The translations under genes were made by a program, and so were the position numbers. Of a DNA stretch of 64,000 nucleotides, positions 35,858 to 44,560 are shown one piece after another. Where the stretch lies: positions 1-64,000 of the forward strand of contig SFFI01000001.1 in NCBI GenBank assembly GCA_004556925.1, read 5' to 3'. This DNA is from Clostridiales bacterium. GTDB taxonomy: Bacteria > Bacillota > Clostridia > Saccharofermentanales > DTU023. Numbering within the stretch: position 1 is the stretch's first letter; each line of letters begins with the position of its first letter. A model generated the notes under the pieces. It saw only the letters and a program-made list of their open reading frames with translations. It did not search any database and was not told where the DNA came from.

Positions 35858-37131
35858 AACTGCCTCCTTACGAAATCGCTGTCACAAATTGCTTCTAAGA
35901 GGTCTGTTTCAGAACCGTCAGGGCTGCGCTTGATCATAGAGTTAGGACCAATCCGCAGACCGGCTTTCAAGTGGATGCCATTTTGGAAGACCGAGATACC
36001 CTCAGAGCAGAGAGGATCCACATAGGCTTCATTGGCGTCCTTGAGGTCTGGCCCGGCTTCGACAGCTTCGCCAACAATTGTGTTGATCCCTACGATGCAG
36101 CGTTCCAGCTTGGCTCCACGTTTAATCCGGCAGCCTGGCATGAGGACGCAGTCTCGAACCTCTGCCCCTTCCTCAATCACGACGCTATCGGAGATCACAG
36201 AGTGGTAGGCAGAGCCATAGATCACATCGCCATCGGTGAGGAAGCATTTATCTAAGACCGCCGTTTTACCAATATAGTGGGGCGGTCGGATGGGGTTGCG
36301 GGAGTATATTCTCCAGGAGGAGTCCGCCAGGTTCAGATCTTCTGGCGCATCTAAAAGATCCATATTAGCCTCCCAGAGGGAGAAAATGGTCCCGACATCC
36401 TTCCAGTAGCCTTCAAAGGGGTAGGCCTGGAGTTTACAGCCTTCGGCCAGCATCTTGGGAATAATATTTTTGCCAAAATCGTTCGAAGATTCCGGGTTTG
36501 CCTCATCTTCAATCAATTGCCTGCGCAGGACCGGCCAGTCAAAAATGTAAATGCCCATGGAGGCTAGGTTATTTTTGGCCTGGGCAGGTTTCTCATCGAA
36601 CTCGGCAATACTCATATCCTTGTTCGTATTCATAATACCGAAACGGTGGGTTTCTTCCCAGGGGACTTCTATGACGGCAATCGTGGCATCGGCCTGAGTT
36701 TTGAGGTGGTACTCCAACATCTTGCCATAGTCCATTTTGTAGATATGGTCGCCGGAGAGTACCGCTACATATTTGGGCCGGTAACGGTCGATAAAATTAA
36801 TGTTCTGGTAGATGGAGTTTGCGGTTCCTTTGTACCAATCGCTGCCGGACATGGTCTGGTAGGGAGAAAGAATAGAGAGGCCGCCGGCGTTACGGTCCAA
36901 GTCCCAGGAATGCCCATTGCCTACATATTCGTTGAGTTCAAGGGGCATGTATTGGGTAAGAACGCCTACGGTCTCAATTCCGGAGTTGGTACAGTTGCTA
37001 AGGGGGAAATCGATAATCCTATAGCGGCTTCCGAAGGGAACACCAGGCTTCGCTAAGTTTTCCGTCAGGACACCTAGGCGGGAACCTTGACCACCGGCCA
37101 GCAACATAGCAATAAAATCTTGCTTTGCCAT
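35851..37131 (-). CDS. glgC: Glucose-1-phosphate adenylyltransferase, catalytic subunit
   Basis: A 426-residue enzyme making ADP-glucose from glucose 1-phosphate and ATP, the committed step of glycogen synthesis. Motifs are AGGQGSRLGVLTENLAKP (residues 11-28), SGDHIYKMDY near 126 and EIPW/EFDEKP near 155-185; the C-terminus is a left-handed beta-helix. The start MAKQDF at 37131 has AAAGGAGGTCATC; an upstream start at 37164 is rejected. It is first gene of glgCDA and follows a promoter at 37187-37215. Confidence 0.96.
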   Translation of the reverse strand: MAKQDFIAMLLAGGQGSRLGVLTENLAKPGVPFGSRYRIIDFPLSNCTNSGIETVGVLTQYMPLELNEYVGNGHSWDLDRNAGGLSILSPYQTMSGSDWYKGTANSIYQNINFIDRYRPKYVAVLSGDHIYKMDYGKMLEYHLKTQADATIAVIEVPWEETHRFGIMNTNKDMSIAEFDEKPAQAKNNLASMGIYIFDWPVLRRQLIEDEANPESSNDFGKNIIPKMLAEGCKLQAYPFEGYWKDVGTIFSLWEANMDLLDAPEDLNLADSSWRIYSRNPIRPPHYIGKTAVLDKCFLTDGDVIYGSAYHSVISDSVVIEEGAEVRDCVLMPGCRIKRGAKLERCIVGINTIVGEAVEAGPDLKDANEAYVDPLCSEGISVFQNGIHLKAGLRIGPNSMIKRSPDGSETDLLEAICDSDFVRRQLC

Positions 37132-37186
37132 GATGACCTCCTTTAGGTACATATTGCCATACAAACTAGCATTTACTTATACATTA

Positions 37187-37215
37187 ATTTTAGGTATTAA
37201 AAGCCGTAAAGACAA
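37187..37215 (-). promoter_or_regulatory. Probable promoter of glgCDA
   Basis: On the minus strand TTGTCT (37215-37210) and TAAAAT (37192-37187) are 17 bases apart, about 56 bases before glgC. Upstream is mutS2's 3' end with only AT-rich sequence between. Confidence 0.65.
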
Positions 37216-37299
37216 GCGCCTAACCTGTCTTTAACACATTAACCAAATTCGACCGCCTTTGCCGCCACTAGAGGGCTATATTTTGTGAAAAAAAGAAAG

Positions 37300-39720
37300 T
37301 TAGCGCAGGTCCACTATGGTCACACCCGCATCGCCTGCCCCATAGGGGGCATCATTAAAAGCCTGGACCCTAGAGTCATGCTTTAACTGGTCTCTAATAG
37401 CCTGGCGCAGGGCTCCCGAGCCCTTGCCGTGTACAATGCGGACGCTATGCAGGCCCACCAGCTGGGCATCATCCAGGTATTTATCCAGGGCATCTAAGGC
37501 TTCCACCACCCGGTAACCCAGGAGGTACAACTCAGGTCCTGTGGTCAAGCGGGCTGAACTGGTGGCCGAAGGCTGCTGGCTGGCCTGGGGGCGTGCTTGC
37601 TTTTGCAGCTGCTTCTCCGCCCTGGTCATGTGGTGGGGCCGCAGGTTAACCAAGGGAACGCGCAAGCTAAAATTGCCCTTGGTCAACAGAACCTTATTTT
37701 GGCTATCCAAGCCCTCCGTCAATTGACCCGCAAAGCCACTCAGCACATCTTCATAGTCTTGGCCCAGCTCCAGGTCTTCCTCTTCCAAAGGTCGGTCGAT
37801 CCCTGCCCTGAGCTTTTCCTTACCCATAGCGGCTTCAATCGCCCTGCGGCCAGACCGGATCTCTTGCTTGGCCTCTTCCCCTGCCTGGACCTGGGTCCCC
37901 GTCTGGCGCAACTTTTTGAGTTCAGCCTCCGCCAAGTCCTCTGCTTGTGAAAGGATTTGCTGGGCTTCCATCCGGGCTTCATTTAAGAGCTGTTCTTTGA
38001 CTTGTTTTAACCGGGCCTGCTCAGCCAGGTTTTCTGCCTTGGTCGCTTCAGCTTGGGCATGGAGGTCTGCAATCTGGGCCTCCATCTTGCGTGATTCCTG
38101 CTCGGACCGCTCAATGGCCTCTATGAGGGATTGAAATTGTGCACCCTCATCCGAAATGAGGGTTTGGGCCTGGTCAATAATCTCTTGCTGGAGGCCCAAA
38201 CGTGTGGAAATCGCCAGGGCATTGGAAACTCCAGGGACCCCAATTAAAAGCCGGTAGGTCGGTTTCATGGAGATGGAATCAAACTCACAGGAGGCATTAG
38301 AGACACCAGGGGTATTGAGGGCATAGCCCTTGAGTTCCTGGTAATGGGTAGAGGCCACTACTGAGGCCCCTCTCCCCTTGAGGTAATCCAAAATAGCAAT
38401 GGCTAGGGCCGCACCTTCACTGGGATCGGTCCCTGCACCAAGCTCGTCAGCGATTACCAAGCTCCCTGGCCCCGCTAGGTCACAGATTTGAATGATCTGC
38501 TTCATATGGGCAGAAAAGGTAGACAGGGACTGCTCAATGGACTGCTCATCGCCAATATCCGCCAAAACATGGTCAAAGACTGCAACTTCCGATCCGGCTT
38601 TAACCGGCAACTGCAAACCCGCCATGGCCATGAGGGTTAGGAGGCCACAAGTTTTCAGAGAAACCGTCTTGCCGCCTGTATTGGGCCCGGTAATAACGAG
38701 ACTGGTAAAATGAACGCCCAACTCAAAATCGATAGGCACAACCTGATGCGGGTCAATCAAGGGGTGGCGGGCTTGGTGGAGAATAATCCGTCCTTCACGG
38801 TTTAAGGCAACTGGGCTAGCCTTTTGCTTGAGGGCCAGCTTGGCCTTGGCCTGACAAAAGTCCAGGTGAATCAAGATCTCTTGGTTGGCCTTGAGTGCCG
38901 TTTCCTGGTCCAAAACCAAAGCTGAAAGCTCCCGCAAGATACGGTGGATTTCCCTTTCTTCTTCATCCTTCGTTTCCCGGATGCGGTTGTTGAGGTTAAC
39001 GACCTGCAAGGGCTCTATGAATACGGTAGCGCCGGAGGATGACGAATCGTGAACAATACCGGGGAGCCTGCCTTTATACTCGGCCTTAACCGGCAGGACA
39101 TACCGGTCTCCCCTGAGGGTAATCAGCTGGTCCTGCAGGATATCCGCCTGCGAGCGGAGGATAGAGTTGAGTGACTTCTGCACATCCTCCTGCAGGTTCT
39201 GCAGGGACCGGCGGATACGGTAGAGTTCCGGGCTGGCCCGGTCCTTGAGTTCTTCGTCATTGAGGATACAAGCATCTAGGCGGTCTGCTAAAAAATCCAA
39301 GGGGCACAAGTCTTCCAGCAAGCGCCGGCAAGTATTAAGCTGGTCTAGGCGAGGAAGCTCTGTGGGCTCTGTGCCCTGGTTAGTGTCCTCAGCCAGAGTC
39401 GCCAGCCTGGCTTCAAGTTGTGTGACCAGGCGGATTTGCCGGGCAACGCGCAAGAGGTCAGGAGGGCCCGCCACAGAACCTACCGCCAAGAGGGCTAAAA
39501 TATCCTTTAAGTCTTCTAAAGCAGAGAGGGGAAATTCTCCGTTTTTTAAGATTTCCTTGACCAGGTCATCGGTTTCCTTGGCTATGAGGGTCACCTGATC
39601 AAGGTCGGAGCTGGGGCGCAGGGCCAGGCAGCGGTCCCGACCCAGACGGGATTTCGCTTCGTGTGCTAAGACTTGTAAGACTTTATCAAATTCTAAGTTG
39701 CGGAGGCTTTTCTCCAGCAT
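37300..39720 (-). CDS. mutS2: Endonuclease MutS2
   Basis: An 806-residue MutS paralogue that suppresses recombination and rescues collided ribosomes in Firmicutes. It has the clamp and lever region, the Walker A GPNTGGKTVSLK near residue 344, Walker B DELGAGTDP near 427, a charged coiled coil (about 520-620) and a C-terminal Smr endonuclease domain with VHGKGSGALR near 765. MutS-type mismatch-binding domains are absent. It follows pfkA by 14 bases and is probably cotranscribed. Confidence 0.95.
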   Translation of the reverse strand: MLEKSLRNLEFDKVLQVLAHEAKSRLGRDRCLALRPSSDLDQVTLIAKETDDLVKEILKNGEFPLSALEDLKDILALLAVGSVAGPPDLLRVARQIRLVTQLEARLATLAEDTNQGTEPTELPRLDQLNTCRRLLEDLCPLDFLADRLDACILNDEELKDRASPELYRIRRSLQNLQEDVQKSLNSILRSQADILQDQLITLRGDRYVLPVKAEYKGRLPGIVHDSSSSGATVFIEPLQVVNLNNRIRETKDEEEREIHRILRELSALVLDQETALKANQEILIHLDFCQAKAKLALKQKASPVALNREGRIILHQARHPLIDPHQVVPIDFELGVHFTSLVITGPNTGGKTVSLKTCGLLTLMAMAGLQLPVKAGSEVAVFDHVLADIGDEQSIEQSLSTFSAHMKQIIQICDLAGPGSLVIADELGAGTDPSEGAALAIAILDYLKGRGASVVASTHYQELKGYALNTPGVSNASCEFDSISMKPTYRLLIGVPGVSNALAISTRLGLQQEIIDQAQTLISDEGAQFQSLIEAIERSEQESRKMEAQIADLHAQAEATKAENLAEQARLKQVKEQLLNEARMEAQQILSQAEDLAEAELKKLRQTGTQVQAGEEAKQEIRSGRRAIEAAMGKEKLRAGIDRPLEEEDLELGQDYEDVLSGFAGQLTEGLDSQNKVLLTKGNFSLRVPLVNLRPHHMTRAEKQLQKQARPQASQQPSATSSARLTTGPELYLLGYRVVEALDALDKYLDDAQLVGLHSVRIVHGKGSGALRQAIRDQLKHDSRVQAFNDAPYGAGDAGVTIVDLR

Positions 39721-39734
39721 GATGACTCCTAAAT

Positions 39735-40808
39735 TTAGAAAGAAAGAATGCCCGCTTGGTCCACCAGATCTTTTGAAATGCTCTTTTTGCAGGCATTAGC
39801 CTCGTGGATGTCCATGTCGGTGATCTCTCCATTTTTAATAACAATGGCGCGGTTAAAGTTGCCTTGGATCGCTTGCCGCACAGCATATACGCCCATAAGG
39901 GATGCGGTATAGCGATCCCTCAAGCGTGGGGACCCGCCTCTTTGTACGTATCCCAAGTTGGTCGCCCGGGTTTCAATATCTGTCATTTCTTCAATCCGTT
40001 TGGCCAGCTCCTGTGAGTTACCCGCTCCTTCTGCCACAATCACAATATAGTGACGCTTGCCCCTATTGCGGGCAGAAATAATTTTGGCGACCACGTCGTT
40101 CATAAAATCGACAGGATGCTCCGGGATTAAGACGATTTCTGCACCAGAAGCGATGCCTACGGACAAGGCAATATAACCCGAGTTCCGGCCCATAACCTCC
40201 ACAACTGAGCAGCGCTCATGTGAAGAAGCTGTATCACGAAGCTTATCAATGGCATCCATAGCAGTATTAACCGCAGTATCAAAACCAATGGTGTAATCCG
40301 TGGCGCCAATATCATTATCAATCGTAGCAGGCAGGGCCATAATCTTGACGCCCTGGTCTGCTAGGGCAGCAGCGCCTCTCCAGGTACCATCTCCGCCTAG
40401 GCAGAAGACACAGTCAATCTTAAAAACCTCCAACATGGCCTTGGCCCTAGTCAGCCCCTCCCCTGTCTGGAAAGACTGGGACCGAGCGGTCATAAGAAAG
40501 GTACCTCCCTGCTGGATAGTCTCCGAAAAATCTCGCGCCCCTAGCTCAAAGATTTCACCCTTGGTGAGACCGTGAAAACCCCGCCTAATGCCAAAGGCCT
40601 TCAAGCCGTAGAACACGGCTGCCCGGCCCACACCACGGATCAAGGGATTCATGCCAGGGGCATCTCCTCCAGAGGTGAGGATGCCTACACCATGTATTTT
40701 TGGCTCTTCTGCTAGCTTTACTATCTCCGCGTGGCGGGTTTTATCAAATTGCTCTAGGGCAGTTTTTTCGGCAGCTTTTAGGTCTGCCTTATCTAATAGT
40801 GCGCCCAT
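39735..40808 (-). CDS. pfkA: ATP-dependent 6-phosphofructokinase with N-terminal extension
   Basis: A 357-residue phosphofructokinase committing fructose 6-phosphate to glycolysis. Compared with typical PfkA (about 320) it has a charged helical extension of about 38 residues before the glycine-rich VGILTSGGDAPGMN. The ATP-type Gly is kept in LGGDGTWRG; PPi-dependent forms have Asp there. The next active-site segment reads LPATIDND, so a usual Gly is Ala, whereas PPi enzymes have Lys. Catalytic TIDND and MGRNSGYIAL are intact. GGGAGG stands eight bases before the ATG, supporting the extended start. Confidence 0.92.
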   Translation of the reverse strand: MGALLDKADLKAAEKTALEQFDKTRHAEIVKLAEEPKIHGVGILTSGGDAPGMNPLIRGVGRAAVFYGLKAFGIRRGFHGLTKGEIFELGARDFSETIQQGGTFLMTARSQSFQTGEGLTRAKAMLEVFKIDCVFCLGGDGTWRGAAALADQGVKIMALPATIDNDIGATDYTIGFDTAVNTAMDAIDKLRDTASSHERCSVVEVMGRNSGYIALSVGIASGAEIVLIPEHPVDFMNDVVAKIISARNRGKRHYIVIVAEGAGNSQELAKRIEEMTDIETRATNLGYVQRGGSPRLRDRYTASLMGVYAVRQAIQGNFNRAIVIKNGEITDMDIHEANACKKSISKDLVDQAGILSF

Positions 40809-40873
40809 CAGGTCTTCCTCCCAAGCCCATTATTTTCTGTGTCGTTTCGCTATCTGCAGCAGAAACTTTTCTT

Positions 40874-40882
40874 ATTATCGCA
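40874..40882 (-). promoter_or_regulatory. Possible extended -10 promoter of pfkA
   Basis: TGCGATAAT on the minus strand has the TGn extension and lies about 66 bases before the pfkA start. The sequence just upstream, toward dnaE, has an eight-T run and a weak CTTTCGC/GCGGAAAG stem that could end dnaE transcription. Confidence 0.45.
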
Positions 40883-40949
40883 TATGTAAAAAAAAGATGC
40901 TGACTTTCCGCTTTATGATGCGATCCTTGCGAAAGCTTATGCAGTGAGG

Positions 40950-43900
40950 CTAAAACAAGCTGATAAATTGCTCACCATAGCGCTGGCTAAGCTGGCCCAG
41001 GTAGTTGAGGTCAAAACCAAGGTCTAAAACCTGGGGGTCTCCTGTACCTGTATATAAATAGACAGGGGTGTCTCCACTAAAGTAGCGGAGCAAGCCCATG
41101 AGACTTTGGCTCTCCGGATCTGTCGCGGCATAAGGCCAGTAAATCACCAGTCTGAGGGAGGCTGGATGTGGGGGCTCTGGCTCAGCCTGGCTGGGTACGC
41201 GGTGAGGCTGATCACAGGCTGCAGGTGTTTTGATCTCAACTGTGCGGGACGCATAGGTCTTGGTTAGATAGCGGCTAGGGAAATCTGCGGGCAGGCCGGT
41301 CATGTCTGGATTAAGCTGGCCAATGTAATCGGCGATCACTTTGGCATCTTCCTCTTCCTTGAGGTTGACCTGGCCCGCGATAAGGATGACTTGGCCTTCC
41401 TTCAGCAGGCCGTGGTACTTCTTGTAGGCCTGAGGAAAAACAATCAGCTCGTAAGCGCCAGTAAGGTCTTCCAATTGCAGGAAGGCCATTTGTTCATTTT
41501 TGCGGGTAAAAAGCGTGCGCTGGCCGACAATCTGCCCAGCCATGATCACATCTTCACGGTCCTCCACGATCGGGACCTCTTCATCCCCCATAGGCCCGGG
41601 TCTGAGTTCGGCAGAATTCAGGCTCGTGTAGTTGGCAAAAAATTCACTATATTGTTCCAGGGGATGACCCGATACATAGAGGCCCAAGACTTCTTTCTCC
41701 TGGGCTAGCTTGACAGCATCTGGCAATTCCGGCTGGTCCCTATAAAGCGGCCGCTGGGCGGACCGCCCCAAATCTTCCTCAAAATCAAAGAGGGAGACCT
41801 GGTTTTCCCAGGACTGGCCCGCCTGGTTTTGAATTTGCGAAATCCGCTCATCATGGGCAGACATCATCTGCGAGCGTTTGAGGCCGAGCTGGTCCAGGGC
41901 GGAAGACTTGATCAGGCTCTCGATGGCCTTGCGGTTAAGGCCCAGGGCCACCGCCCGCTCTAAAAAGTCGTCAAAATCTTGAAAGGGGCCCTGGTCCTTG
42001 CGGTCTGTGACGAGCTTTTCCATGGCCGCCTTGCCCACATTTTTTACCGCGCCTAAGGCAAAGCGGATAGACCCCTCCTCGGTCGTGAAAAGGACATCTG
42101 AATGGTTGATATCTGGTGGCAGTATGGCAATATGCATATCCTTAGCAACTCGGACATAAAAAGCCGCTTTGGTGAGATCGCCCAGGAAAGAATTGAGGGT
42201 AGCAGCCAAGTATTCTACAGGATAGTAGTATTTGAGCCAGGCAGACTGATAGGCAATGACCGCATAACCGGCAGCGTGGGCCTTATTAAAGGCATAGCCC
42301 GCAAAGGCCATCATTTCATCAAAGATCTTCTGGGCCAGGGCTTCCTCTACCCCCCGCTTAATGGCCCCCTCTACGGAATTGCCATTCTCATCTTCGCCAC
42401 CATAGACAAATAATTGCCGGTAAGCCGCCAGGAGTTCGGGTTTCTTTTTCGCCATGGCCCGGCGGATATTATCTGCTTGGCCCATGGAGAAGCCAGCCAT
42501 CTCGCGGGATATCTGCATGACCTGTTCTTGATAGACCATGCAGCCCCTGGTGGCCTCTAAAATGTGTTCCAGAATGGGGTGTTCATAGGTCACACCCTGG
42601 TCGGCTGCCGCCAAGTACCGAGGGATCTGCTCCATGGGCCCGGGCCGATAGAGAGAGATACCCGCGATGATATCCTCTAAAGATTGAGGCTTCATTTCTT
42701 TAATGAAGCTCGTCATACCGGTCGCTTCCAGTTGGAAAACGCCAGCTGTTTTGCCTTCGCAAAGCATTTGGTAGACCTGGGGGTCGTTAAAGGGCAGTTC
42801 ATCCAGTTGGATTTTTTGGCCACTCTCCGCCTCAATAAGACGGACCGCATCGTGTAGGACCGTAAGGTAACGCAGACCCAGGAAGTCAAACTTTAATAGG
42901 CCCACATCTTCAATGGAGTTTTTGGTGTATTGGACCACCACCGCCTCGTCATTTAAGGCCAAGGGAGCTACTTCATCAATCGGTACGGCGGAAATAATGA
43001 CCCCTGCCGCATGGGTGGAAGAATGCCGCGGCATACCTTCCAGCTTCATGGCCAAGTCCAAAATCCGCTGGCTTTCCGGCCGCATTTCATATTCGGCTTT
43101 GAGGTCAGGATTCATCTCTAAGGCCTTTGCCAGAGTAATATCAAGCTGGTTGGGCACCATTTTGGCCAGGCGGTCGCCTTCCGCATAGGGAAAGTCTAAG
43201 ACCCGGGCCACATCTCGTATGACGGCTTTGGCGCCCAGGGTTCCAAAGGTGATGAGCTGGCAGACATGGTCGGCCCCATATTTTTCGGTGACATAGCTGA
43301 TGAGCTCATCGCGGCGGGCGTCCTCAAAGTCACAGTCAAAGTCTGGCAAAGACACCCGGTCAGGGTTGAGGAAGCGTTCAAAGATCAGCTTAAATTCTAT
43401 GGGATCTACATTGGTAATACGGATACAGTAGGCCACCAAGGAGGCCGCGCCCGATCCACGCCCTGGACCAACCATAATATCCCGGTCCCGGGCCGCCTTG
43501 ATGTAGTCTGCCACAATCAGATAGTAGTCGGTATAGCCCATGGAGATGATAACTTCGAGCTCTTTTTCTAGCCGGTCCGTGTAGGCCTCTCGGCCAAAGC
43601 GGTCTAGCTTGCTGGGGTCAGCGGCTAAACGCGCCTCCAGGCCTTCTCTCGCCAGGCGGCGGAGGTAGGACTCTGCATCGGAATCGTCATCCGGCTTGAA
43701 TTGCGGCAGATAAAGCTTGCCTGTCTCCACCTGGGCCTGGCAGCGGTCAGCAATCTTTACGGTGTTTTCCAGGGCCTCCGGGATATGGGCAAAGGCCTCC
43801 GCCATTTGTTCTGGTGACTTAAGATAAAACTCTGGGGTTTCCATCCGCATGCGGTCTTGGTCCTGCAGTTTTTTCCCCGTCTGCAGGCAAAGCAGTACAT

Positions 43901-44555
43901 CCTGGGCCTCCGCATCTTCTTGCCGGAGATAATGGCAGTCATTGGTCGCCACCAAACCCAGGCCGGTCTCGCGCGCCAATTGAATTAAGCCCTCATTCAC
44001 CAAGACCTGGTCTTCCAAGCCATTATCTTGGACTTCCAAGAAAAAATTATCTGGGCCAAAGCAGTCTTTATACCGTAGAGCGGCTGCTTTGGCTGCCTCA
44101 TAGTCCCCTTCCTGCAAACGGCGGGGAATCTCCCCTCCCAGGCAGGCCGAAAGGGCAATGAGGCCCTTGGCGTATTTTTTCAGGGTTTCAAAATCTACTT
44201 GGGGCCGGTAGTAAAAGCCTTCCGTAAAGGCCAGGGAATCCAACTTGATTAAGTTGTGCCAGCCCTCCTGGGTTTCTGCTAAAAGGATGAGATGGTAAGG
44301 ATAACGGGCCAGGGGGCCTGTTTTGAGCCGCATGTCCTGGCGGCAGACGTAGAGTTCACAGCCCAGGATAGGCTTGAGGCCCGCCCCTTTGAGGATTTGA
44401 TAAAAGTCATAGCTTCCGTAGAGGACACCGTGGTCTGTAAGGGCGCAGGCATCCATACCAAGCTCTTTAAGGCGGCCGGGCAAATCCTGGAGGCGGATTG
44501 CGCCATCCAGGAGGCTATATTCCGTATGGAGGTGCAGGTGGACAAATTGTGACAT
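40950..44555 (-). CDS. dnaE: DNA polymerase III alpha subunit (DnaE type)
   Basis: A 1201-residue replicative or lesion-tolerant polymerase. The PHP domain opens with HLHTEYSLLDGA (residues 6-17), the polymerase core has the metal-binding Asp pair in PDFDCDFEDARR near 400 and the third Asp in LKFDFLGL near 560, and helix-hairpin-helix and OB domains follow. The N-terminal PHP without an inserted exonuclease identifies DnaE and not PolC; Firmicutes normally carry both. It lies between pfkA and the phosphohexomutase, five bases from the latter's stop. Confidence 0.97.
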   Translation of the reverse strand: MSQFVHLHLHTEYSLLDGAIRLQDLPGRLKELGMDACALTDHGVLYGSYDFYQILKGAGLKPILGCELYVCRQDMRLKTGPLARYPYHLILLAETQEGWHNLIKLDSLAFTEGFYYRPQVDFETLKKYAKGLIALSACLGGEIPRRLQEGDYEAAKAAALRYKDCFGPDNFFLEVQDNGLEDQVLVNEGLIQLARETGLGLVATNDCHYLRQEDAEAQDVLLCLQTGKKLQDQDRMRMETPEFYLKSPEQMAEAFAHIPEALENTVKIADRCQAQVETGKLYLPQFKPDDDSDAESYLRRLAREGLEARLAADPSKLDRFGREAYTDRLEKELEVIISMGYTDYYLIVADYIKAARDRDIMVGPGRGSGAASLVAYCIRITNVDPIEFKLIFERFLNPDRVSLPDFDCDFEDARRDELISYVTEKYGADHVCQLITFGTLGAKAVIRDVARVLDFPYAEGDRLAKMVPNQLDITLAKALEMNPDLKAEYEMRPESQRILDLAMKLEGMPRHSSTHAAGVIISAVPIDEVAPLALNDEAVVVQYTKNSIEDVGLLKFDFLGLRYLTVLHDAVRLIEAESGQKIQLDELPFNDPQVYQMLCEGKTAGVFQLEATGMTSFIKEMKPQSLEDIIAGISLYRPGPMEQIPRYLAAADQGVTYEHPILEHILEATRGCMVYQEQVMQISREMAGFSMGQADNIRRAMAKKKPELLAAYRQLFVYGGEDENGNSVEGAIKRGVEEALAQKIFDEMMAFAGYAFNKAHAAGYAVIAYQSAWLKYYYPVEYLAATLNSFLGDLTKAAFYVRVAKDMHIAILPPDINHSDVLFTTEEGSIRFALGAVKNVGKAAMEKLVTDRKDQGPFQDFDDFLERAVALGLNRKAIESLIKSSALDQLGLKRSQMMSAHDERISQIQNQAGQSWENQVSLFDFEEDLGRSAQRPLYRDQPELPDAVKLAQEKEVLGLYVSGHPLEQYSEFFANYTSLNSAELRPGPMGDEEVPIVEDREDVIMAGQIVGQRTLFTRKNEQMAFLQLEDLTGAYELIVFPQAYKKYHGLLKEGQVILIAGQVNLKEEEDAKVIADYIGQLNPDMTGLPADFPSRYLTKTYASRTVEIKTPAACDQPHRVPSQAEPEPPHPASLRLVIYWPYAATDPESQSLMGLLRYFSGDTPVYLYTGTGDPQVLDLGFDLNYLGQLSQRYGEQFISLF

Positions 44556-44560
44556 CTGGC

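Noticed and set aside
40950..44555. PolC or an intein-bearing DnaE
   Set aside because: The PHP domain is N-terminal without an inserted exonuclease, and the length is normal with no intein motifs.
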